A stretch of 64,000 nt of DNA from Echinarachnius parma (Eukaryota; Echinodermata; Echinoidea; Clypeasteroida; Echinarachniidae), in the NCBI GenBank assembly GCA_037951105.1, contig JBAMJV010011236.1, positions 1 to 64,000 on the forward strand. Direction: 5' to 3'. The notes below the pieces were generated by a model, which was not told where the DNA came from, made no database searches, and worked only from the letters and a program-made list of their open reading frames with translations. The position numbers and the translations under genes were made by a program. How positions within the stretch are numbered: position 1 is the first letter of the stretch; every line of letters begins with the position of its first letter. This document shows positions 55,255 to 64,000 of this stretch, one piece after another.

Positions 55255-56292
55255 CATTTTCTTTGCTCTTTTTCATATAGGCTATACTATATATTTCTGG
55301 TCAGTTTCCTATTATGTTTGAAAAATCAACCCGTAACATAACGAATCTGATTGAATAAATTTGAGTATACATTCGATTTCTAAAAAATACCTTTGAAACA
55401 ACCCTCACTGTGTTTTTTTCTTCAAATTATATAGTAATCAATAACGGCATGGAAAGTAAAATCAAAACCAAAGCTTCGTAAATCAGACGCGCGGTGCTAT
55501 CTTGTGAACGCCTTGCGCGCGGTGCGTAATGCACACTGGCTCAGTGCAAAGACTGTAGAATTACAGCTCACTGGCGGTCGCGCAGCGATGTCCCTTCAAA
55601 CAGAATGAAGATTCAAATCGAGCTTAAGCCTAGAGCTTAGTAGCCATATGAAATTTATTATATCACTGTATTTGTGTCATTTTTATTAATAAAAAAACAT
55701 TTAAAAATTATAGACGATTGCTTTTTTTGGAAATTCAGTTCCATTCTTTAGTAAGAATTTAAAAGAAAATAAGGATCAAACTGTACTTACAAATACTCGG
55801 CAAATCAGGCTAGCATGAAGATTGAGCAACAGCTTAAGTGTCGACCTTAGTAACCTATAGGAATATGTTTTTATGTAGAATTAATATTATCCTCATGATA
55901 AGAAAAATATTAAAAAATTATAGTCGATAGCGATTTTACAATTGAAATCAAAGCTGTGAGAAACATATTTTTTAAATTTAAAGATTTGTTACCGTGTAGA
56001 GAAAAATGGCAATGGCTACTCGCGTGTTATAATGTTAATGCGCGCTCAGTCCGCGCACTGTCTTTATTTAATTCTTTATAATTATACGCGCAAATTGTGC
56101 GCAAAGCAAATTTCACGCGCGATATGCAACTTTAGGGTCGTCAAACTTTATCACGTCATCTTGAAGTTATTTTTAGTCAGGCGAAGTAAACATTGTTATT
56201 GTGACGTCATAATGAAAAGCCTGCGTATCAAAGTGCGTGTTAATTTTGTACATCGCGCTCTGCCCATTCACGTTGTACAGGATAATTGCACA
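55255..56292. other. Gene-free stretch, nothing recognised
   Basis: CpG and GCGCGC words are more frequent near 55485-55580 and 56030-56120 than in the neighbourhood, but no exon pattern is visible. Confidence 0.4.
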
Positions 56293-57932
56293 AGCCGTAT
56301 TCACACGATGAAAGCCAAGTTCTTAAGAATTGCAATTCTTAAGAATTGCAATTCTTAAGAACTTCAAAATGTGTGTTCAAACCATAGAAGTATGACTCCA
56401 ACACTGCCGTTGTAGAACTAGAAGGTAAACTGTATTGTCCGTAGGTACCGTACCCCATAGCCTTTGTACATAAAACAATGGCGGGCTGACGGTCTTGTTT
56501 ACGAGCAGTATTGAACGGAGGAAGTTCGTCACAAAACTGCATTGTGGGGAAATAATATGACGAAACAATAGGAATGTGCGTAAGGCGCGCACTTTACCAA
56601 GCGCACTCACACTGTACATTTTCTATGGCAAAGATGTCATTAGCGCGTACATTTGTGATTTTGCGCGCGATGAATTTGTAAACAATTTTTGCCCTTGGCT
56701 GAGACGGTGATCCGTGTATGAAGGGCGACTCTTCTGCAAATATTGAGCAATCATAAACAGTATTTAACCCAAAATGTAACTAAAAAGTGGTCTTATTGAT
56801 GTAGTAGAAAATGGCAACACAAATTGATTACGCTAGATAAAGAGGTGGTGAATATTTCACCGCTCAATGTGATGTATTTTATTATTTAACTCCAGATCAA
56901 TTTCGAAATACACAGCCTGTCATACTTTTGATGACGTTTTGTGACGTAGCTAAACTGCTTCTAATCGCATGCATACCTAACCGTCATGGCGGCTGAGTTT
57001 ACCCCCCCTGGTTCAAACGATGCCAATTCTCGAAAGTTGCAATTCTTAAGAATTAAAACCGGAAGTAGTGTGCGCGCCTTTCTCATTTGAGGTCACGCGC
57101 ACTCACTTGACTTGTTTTCACACCGGAAGCATATCTCGGTCATGAGGTCAACCCAAACCACGAGTCTCGAATCTGATTGTGTTCAGACGGTAAAAAAATT
57201 AGACTGCGCGCAGTCGCGCGCTTATCGCGCGCTCATTCTGCGCAAAATCTTACAAGTATCTTGTGGTTATCTCATAGAAGTATGAATAAACAAACCAACC
57301 CGTTTATAACTAGAAGGCTCACTTAACGCGCGCAAGTCACGTGTCCCATAGACTTTGTACATGGGCAACATGGCGGAGTGAACCGATTTTTGAAGCTCCC
57401 GTAGCCCACTTCTCCACGTCATCGCGTAGTGACCTAGAAATACTGGACCAATCATCATGCCTATGCAGTGCGTAGACTATCGCGCCTATTTTCCTGCGCA
57501 CTGTCCTAGATTTCATCACGCTTATGAGAACAATGGGAGCCATTGTGACGTATGCATATGAACTTGTTTTATTGACCTCGATCCCGTGACGACGCGTTTG
57601 AACTACTCTGTGATTGGTTAACTGTAGTTCCCAAGTAGCCCATAATGCAACCAGTTGTGGGCTCTTCCGGTGAGCAAAAATCGCTGCACTCTGGCAGCAG
57701 TGACACCCCCCTGGGTTATCTTGTGGTTTGCAAACCACAAGATAACCACAAGATAACCACGAGATTGCGCATATTTTGCAGTGCGCGCAATCTCGTGGTT
57801 TGGAAACCACAAGATAACCACGAGTTTTGCGTGTTCAAACGAGCGCTAACCACAAGATATTCTTAAGAATTGCAAACCACAAGATAACCACAAGATAACC
57901 ACGAGATTGGCTTTTATCGTCTGAATGCAGCT
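56293..57932. mobile_element. TIR element with AACCACA/TTCTTAAGAA palindromes (1.64 kb)
   Basis: The left end AGCCGTATTCACACGATGAA, then AGCCAAG, is matched by the inverted right end (CTTTTATCGTCTGAATGCAGCT): about 30-bp imperfect terminal repeats. Near both ends are subterminal arrays: TTCTTAAGAATTGCAA repeated at 56320-56360, and AAGATAACCACAAGATAACC repeated at 57735-57910 with a perfect palindrome centred at 57731. The interior is CpG-rich (GCGCGCAGTCGCGCGC at 57206). Minus-strand frames at 57337-57810 show no transposase motif. Confidence 0.6.
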
Positions 57933-58073
57933 ACAGTGGTCGGTCTTTCCATTAAGCGTCTTTGCTCAGTGTTAAATATGCAGTGCGCACAGACTAGCCT
58001 ATTTCACCTAGGTTGATTTTGGATGTACACATTGCACATATTATTATTATTTACAGTATACAAAAAAGGTCCA

Positions 58074-58389
58074 GGGGGGGGGGGGGGGGTGTTTTACAAA
58101 GATTCTAAGTTGAGCTTAACTCTAAGTTGGACTTAAAAAGTATGGTAAGCCATTTGTAGCCTTGGAATAAAATATATTAAAAAGCAAAAAAGCAATAGAC
58201 TTTGCATAACATGTTGCATCAAGAACATGGTATCTCCTTGATAATAAAACATATTAATGATTTAAATCAACATTTCATGCCTTTGAAAAGGGGACTTTTA
58301 AATTTGTTTCAAAGAAATTAATGACTTTCCATACTTTTTAAGTCCAACTTAAAAAGAGTTCAACTTAGGATCTTTGTGAAACACCCCCC
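58074..58389. mobile_element. TIR element with long hairpin ends (~316 bp)
   Basis: A G run followed by GTGTTTTACAAAGATTCTAA and GTTGGACTTAAAAAGTATGG at the left is mirrored by CCATACTTTTTAAGTCCAAC and GATCTTTGTGAAACACCCCCC at the right. The imperfect terminal repeats are about 65 bp. Non-coding. Confidence 0.75.
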
Positions 58390-58659
58390 AGATCCTTCAA
58401 GTGCCAATTCGGCACAAATAGGCGGCGCCTATCGCCGGTTCTGAAGCCCTAGAGGCCGCTGCACGTGTATACCTATAATTCATGAAAGCTACAGAAGGCG
58501 GCTTGTCCTCTAATAACGCCCTTTGTGATTATACATATGTTTCATTGTTATTGCTATTATCATTATGACCGATATAATATTGCATTATTATTATTATTTA
58601 AACGCACCATATGCTCAATTAAGAAACAAACATACATGTATAAAATGACCACGCTAAAC
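58390..58659. other. Gene-free stretch, nothing recognised
   Basis: Short stretch between two MITEs with no recognisable content. Confidence 0.4.
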
Positions 58660-59029
58660 TTAAAGGGATCTAGAAACATTGTCCAAGTCATCAAAACTTA
58701 CATGGAACTCTAACGTTTCTCTCATACCTTAACAATATAACTAAGCGTGGGACAGGTTTCGGTTTTTCGAATTTCCCTTTCGTCTTAAAGATATTTACGA
58801 TAGGAGTGTTCGGATTTTTAACTATCCACTGGATAGCCATAACCATGTACAAAGTCAGTGCATTGACTTAGTGAATATCACTTTGCGGTTTCGCTCATTA
58901 CTCGGCCATATTACATTAACCATTTAACGTGAAATTTTCAGGCAATACTCGGTGGACATATCAGATCACAACAACATCAACTATTCATCACTTTTTGCAC
59001 ATGTCAACGAAAGTTACTAGATCCCTTTA
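58660..59029. mobile_element. MITE family A, near-complete copy
   Basis: TTAAAGGGATCTAGAAAC at the left and GTTACTAGATCCCTTTA at the right, with the family core between them (CGGTTTTTCGAATTTCC, CATGTACAAAGTCAGTGC). Confidence 0.8.
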
Positions 59030-59448
59030 TTATAAGGCGCTTTACATTCAATGAGTAAGCGACTCTCCCTACTACGCGGCTACTGACCGAGGCAGAATTA
59101 CGTGTTCAATTATCATAACATCGAAACTAGATACTCTTGTCATATATCATACATTGCTTAAGTGACTAAAAACTGTTCTTTAATATCCGTTAATCTTCAT
59201 CATTCATCATATACTTTGTTATGTCGCCTCTAGGCGCGATGTTTCCCTCGATGCAAATGATATCACTGTGCGCTCACATCTGAACTAGTCTTTTCCAAGA
59301 GTTATGTAAGAGTTATGTTTTCCAACGAGTGTAACATGTTTTCTATAAGTCTGTGCCTATCGGCAAATGTGGCACACTGACAAACATCCAGGAAGCTCAT
59401 AAATGTTTAATCACATTACAGCTCGGTCTTGCCATTGACAGTGTGCCA
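59030..59448. other. Gene-free stretch between two family A MITEs
   Basis: No coding or repeat pattern was recognised. Confidence 0.4.
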
Positions 59449-59845
59449 TTAAAGGGATCTGGTAACTTGGTTGACATGTGCAAAAAGTGATGAATGGTTG
59501 ATGCAATGTATATTGTTGTTATCTGATATGTCCACTGGGCATGCTGGGTATTGTGTGAACATTTCTAGCTAAATGGACGTTATATGGCCGAGTAATGAGC
59601 AAAATGTAGAGTGATATTCACTTACTCATTGCACTGACTCTGTATATACGGTAACGACTATCCAGTGGATAGTTTAACATCTGAACACTTCAATCGTAAA
59701 TATCTTTTTAAAGTAAGGGAAATTTGAAAAAACCGAAACCTGTCCAATGCTTCAATTGTTAATACGAACACAACAAGGTATGAGGGAACTGCTAGATTTC
59801 CGATTGGATTTTGAGGATTTGGACAGTGTTACTAGATCCCTTTAA
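59449..59845. mobile_element. MITE family A, complete inverted copy (397 bp)
   Basis: TTAAAGGGATCTGGTAAC at the left and GTTACTAGATCCCTTTAA at the right, with TTAA at both edges. The orientation is opposite to the copy at 58660-59029. Confidence 0.8.
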
Positions 59846-61941
59846 ATATGTATACTAACCATTTGTCTTCCGCTTTTCTTTCCTTTCTGTCCGCTCCTGG
59901 GTTATTGGGTAGTAAATTCGTTTTCTTTAGCTCATCGAACATACATGTTGTCGACATTGAATTATGAATTAAACCCTCCCTTAATTAGATCCCAACAATA
60001 ATTGGAAGATATATATGTGAAAATATATTTTGTCCGCCACCTTCCCCCCCCCCCCCCCCCCCATAAAAAAGGAAGAAAAAAGAAGAAAAAAGAACGATGA
60101 TGTCCAAACAATATTATAGAAATGCATAAATGCCTATTCGAGCTATTTGCGCATGAAGCTTTTTTTAACAGTTTTTTTTAATGAATTTATTTACTATAAA
60201 ACATAGATAATCAATCTACTTTTCTAAGAATGTTAGTATTTTTTTATAGAGTCATTGTTATTAATGAAAACAAAACTGCTTCATTTAGGTCGTGTACTAT
60301 GGATTCTCTGCTACAACTTCTACACCCATTAACGATTTGTATGTATTTAAAAATAAAAATAAAGCAGCATAAACAAACAATTTCCCCATTAAATACGACA
60401 AAACAATTAACCCATTACCCACATTTACGTATAAATGCATCATGATATCCTTTACTTGTGCAATATTGATAATTACAATAATAACTTGTGTCTATTGTTT
60501 TTACCATTTTAACCCCACCAAAGGAAAACAATATTTTAAAACATGTAAACTAAAGCTCATTTGATCAAGACAACGTAACAATAAAATCCATTAAAGAACA
60601 TTATATATGGAAATCTCTAAATCCAGTTTTGCTATGTAATGGCGTGCTTCTACGCCTGTATTGTTTTTCCAGTTTCAAGTTCCAAAACAGGTCACTCAAA
60701 GGGACATGTCAGCTCCTTTCATATTATCAAACAACGATTACAAAGCTGTCAACTCATTATAGAACGCAATTGATGATGTTTTAAAAGAAGGCTTTATTGA
60801 CGAATAAAAAAAACAATATGTTGTTCTGTATACCCTCAAAGGTTGATCTCCACAAAAAAATCAAATGTATAACCTCAAATAAAGTCTGCATTTGTTTTTC
60901 AAAAGTACCTGTTTTTGTGTTTATATATATGCTAATGTCGTGACGTCATTGAATTCAAACTATGATTGTGTGCTCGCTTTACGTACACGCATGACCTTTG
61001 TACTCTGTTGTTCGCGCACAATTACCATTTGTGAACTGCTGTACCGTATCGATCGTGAATACGCCAAAGCTCGGACAAGCATGACAAGGATGTATTCGAA
61101 AAATTCGATTTCTTGGCCCGTACAAACTGGTTCCTTTTTTTAAAGTAAAGGAATCTTGTTTGTTAGGTCAATTGATTAACTAAGAATTGCAAAGTAAACG
61201 ACGTACATTACTTTCTCTCACGTTTTGTGTCTGTTTATGTAGTGCGTGTGCTCCATAAACGGGGGTCTATGAGGGCACGTGCGGAGTTACCAATTTTGTC
61301 GTAATTTGCTAAAGATTGTATCAAAGTATACCATCACGTTTCGGGTTATTTTATCGTTGATATTGTGGATATTATTTGTAATGTTCTTGTCTATTTTTGT
61401 AGTGAGCAAATAGGAAGAAAATAATGAAGTAAATAATGTTTGGTTTTACTTAGTAGATTGGCCTATGGGGATTTTCACGAAAAACGTATATTATTGCATG
61501 GTAATGGATTTTGAGGCTCGTTCCATTACTCATTGATTATTTATGTTTAAAAAAAATCAAATATGGAAAAAGTTCAAGGTTTCAAATGATTTATTTGTAT
61601 GGAATGGTTTTCTAAAATCATGATTTGAATTATCAAAGTAGTGCGTTTCTCCAATAAAGTCTTCTTTTAAGGATCTATATTTGCACTAATTGAATTTATA
61701 TGCGCATTTGTGTTATCCCCCAATACCCGTATGACCACAATAAGTGGATTTCAGGATTGTAAAAGCCTATAGTTGCTATGACGACTGAAGTGTGGCTCTC
61801 ATCCGGATTTCTAAAATGGTGCTCCTTGTTTACTTCGGTTTATTTAAAGAGTAAATAGTAAAAAGTAAATAAAAAGGAATATCTTTATTTTGCGTCAGGC
61901 ACATGCAGGGGGTGATCAAGAGGGAAAGTTGTTTTCTTCAT
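59846..61941. other. Gene-free stretch with a 19-base poly-C tract
   Basis: A C run lies at 60044-60062, followed by AAGAAAAAAG repeats. The rest is AT-rich without an exon pattern; short frames at 60230-60445 and 60892-61143 have no family signature. Confidence 0.45.
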
Positions 61942-62168
61942 AGCCCGGTCACATATCAACGGATTGTGCAAACGTATGTCAAACGGAGAGCTAAATTTTC
62001 CATCCGTTCTATGCGTTTCTTGTCCGTTCCTTGTCCGGTGATGTACGTTGTTCTATGTTTTGTACATGAAGCAATGGAGACGACTTTCATCACCGGATAA
62101 TTACATTTCGCAAATTGTCTATTCGTTGGGCATACGTTTCCGCGCTATCCGTTGATATCTGACCGGGC
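61942..62168. mobile_element. MITE family F, complete copy (227 bp)
   Basis: Left end GCCCGGTCACATATCAACGG and right end CCGTTGATATCTGACCGGGC are inverted repeats. The interior carries the family words CATGAAGCAATGGAGACGAC and CATCACCGGATAATTA in inverse orientation to 6742-6999. Confidence 0.8.
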
Positions 62169-62170
62169 AA

Positions 62171-62533
62171 TTAGAGGGAACTAGTAACATTGTCCAAATC
62201 CACAAAACTTAACTAATGGTTCTCTCATACTGTGTTGTATCCGCATTACCAATTGAAGCATGGAACAGGTTATGGCTCTTCAATTTTCCCCTTCGTTAAA
62301 AATATATTTACCCTTTGAACTATCCACTGGATGGTAATGACTGCGTACAAAATCACTGCAATGAATTAGGGAATATCATTTGCATTTTTGCTCATTACTC
62401 GGCCATAAAACATCAATTTAACGTAAAACTTTCACACACTACTCAAAAGACATAATCAAATCACAAAATAACACATTTTAACAACCATTCAGCACTTTTT
62501 GCACATGCCAACAAAGTTACTAGAATCCTTTAA
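62171..62533. mobile_element. MITE family A copy directly beside the family F MITE
   Basis: TTAGAGGGAACTAGTAACAT at the left and AAAGTTACTAGAATCC, then TTTAA, at the right, with the family core between. It begins two bases after the family F element ends. Confidence 0.75.
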
Positions 62534-64000
62534 GTTTGTTCCTTCAGCTACATTGCGTTGACAATACAATGGTCATCCTTTATACAGGGCAGAATGGTGG
62601 TGGGGTGGCGGGTGGGGCCATAGAGAATGAGAGTCGTTCAGTTATGTTTGTAAAGCATGCGTGCACCTATAACAGGTAGCCTGGCTAGAATAACACTCAG
62701 GGAGTTGAGAATGTGTACTTGAAGTGCAGGTTAAAAGTGCGTGTATCCTATGACCAAGGTAATAGTAATGCGGTTGTTAAGTGCTTTAAAGAGATGATGG
62801 TCTAGTCTATCATATTAGGCGCTATGTAACATGATATTATTGTATTGTTGTGATATCGTGTGCCAACTAATACTTCATTTATTTATTTATTCATTTATTT
62901 ACTCATGTTTGGCATCTGCGGGTGGGGGCCACAGGACCGATTGAGTTAACCTCCCCCCCGGCCCCCCTAATGGCCCAACTAATGATTGGCGGCAAGGCAG
63001 CAAATATTAACCGTCAGGGCGTTAACCTCATCCAGAAACCTACAATGTTGTTGTCCCTTTGGTATCAATGTGCAATAATATATGCATTAATATTCACCAC
63101 AAACATTCATGGAAGTAATTCAACATCTTTAATAAATGTCGTTTGCTATTTAAGATTTGTTTTGGGGACGCAATCGATATCAAGCTAACCGCGTTCAATT
63201 AATCTTGGATTTGTTCAAAGGAACAAACGTTGTCAATGTGTTTCTATTCTTCATGTGTTTATATGTTTTATGTATGGAAAATATTTGTAATATTATGTGT
63301 TGCTTATTGGCGTACTATGTATCATTTTGAGAACGCAGAAATACATGCAGACAAAAATATTGCAGCAATAACACCATTCATGAAATGCAAATTTGGCTTT
63401 TCTAGATTCAAAACAGCTTGTTTTCAGATTGTCTCAATGTAATTGGAATTGATAAATAATTTTCCTATGAATTGTAATGTCCTAAAATATTGTTTTTTTC
63501 TCGGTCATTTACCTTCACGAAGTCCCAATCGTCATTTGATTATAGAAAAACCACCGAAAACATTATTTTTGTTGGAAACATAAATTCAAATTCCCACGTG
63601 TTAACCGTTTATTTAATGTCATCGGAATCTCATGCGAAAACGGTTACAAATTATTCGACAAAACTTTCGTTTTCGCACTTCAAATATTTGTAAAAGCTCT
63701 CATTCAATGTTGACATTGTGTCTGGTAGCTTTCATAAATACACAATAAATATACAAATCAAATACAAATCAAATCATTCTTATATTGATGCTGTTTAAAG
63801 TGGATTATGCAGTTTTATGCAGATAATATTAAGATTGTTTACAAATAATAATTCCAACTAAGTTCCAAATGATATATGGCTTTGTACAATCAAGTGCACA
63901 TTCCATTTTATACGTTTTTGTTCCCTTTCTACTGGTTCAGTTACCTATTGCAACAGTTACTATCAACAAGTTTTTCGAGAGAAAAAAAGTTGCATAAATT
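62534..64000. other. Gene-free right end of the window
   Basis: No exon is recognisable; in particular TM2-TM7 of the plus-strand GPCR is not here. An ATTT repeat lies near 62876-62903 and a short C-rich patch near 62950-62965. Confidence 0.45.

Overview
The window looks like intergenic or intronic DNA from an animal genome, most likely a marine invertebrate deuterostome such as an echinoderm or hemichordate (inference, moderate to low confidence). The reasons: AT-rich, intron-like DNA with GT-AG splice signals; many unrelated transposon families (CR1-like, jockey-like and other LINEs, Harbinger, hAT, Tc1/mariner and TTAA-type elements, long foldback elements); many poly-G/poly-C tracts; and a satellite carrying the TGACCTTTGACC motif that I associate with marine invertebrate genomes. 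There are no bacterial-style operons, rRNA genes or CRISPR arrays.

Host coding content is very sparse. Only two host exons can be supported: a minus-strand exon at 4842-5004 and a plus-strand exon at 50633-50882. They are paralogues. Both encode the extracellular tail end, TM1 and first intracellular loop of a rhodopsin-class GPCR, both end at a GTAAGT donor in the same phase, and they are about 83 % identical over 48 residues. They point away from each other about 46 kb apart, so the window holds the region between two inverted copies of a receptor gene plus parts of their introns. The intron position in the first intracellular loop is that of melatonin-receptor genes.

Layout. 1-4800: G/C-tract hairpin, a small tandem duplication, a short TIR element, a Harbinger transposase remnant and a Tc1/mariner-type element with about 140-bp TIRs. 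4842-5004: first GPCR exon. 6000-13400: MITEs, a nearly full CR1-like reverse transcriptase on the minus strand, a second CR1-like 3' end captured inside a TIR element, a 21-bp minisatellite and a tRNA-derived SINE candidate. 15100-19900: a nest in which a LINE reverse transcriptase is split by a TTAA element that itself contains a foldback element with an 8-bp target duplication, plus an 878-bp tandem duplication. 24800-25960: another LINE fragment split by a TIR element. 27400-34100: MITEs, a hAT-like MITE with perfect 8-bp TSD, a possible TATA/Inr promoter and a LINE remnant. 34334-43656: a 9.3-kb structure with matching inverted ends, built of about 175-bp repeats bearing RFX/X-box palindromes, which hosts a degenerate LINE, a MITE and a separate satellite element with nuclear-receptor DR1 motifs. 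44500-49900: more MITEs and a jockey-like LINE (ORF1 zinc knuckles and APE endonuclease). 50633-50882: second GPCR exon. 51000-64000: a 1.8-kb foldback element, a tRNA-like fragment, a 1.6-kb TIR element and further MITE copies.

The genes do not form a pathway. The useful biology here is the duplicated GPCR and the fine record of nested, datable transposition, including repeat arrays that carry transcription-factor palindromes. All family names come from visual pattern matching; no database search was run.
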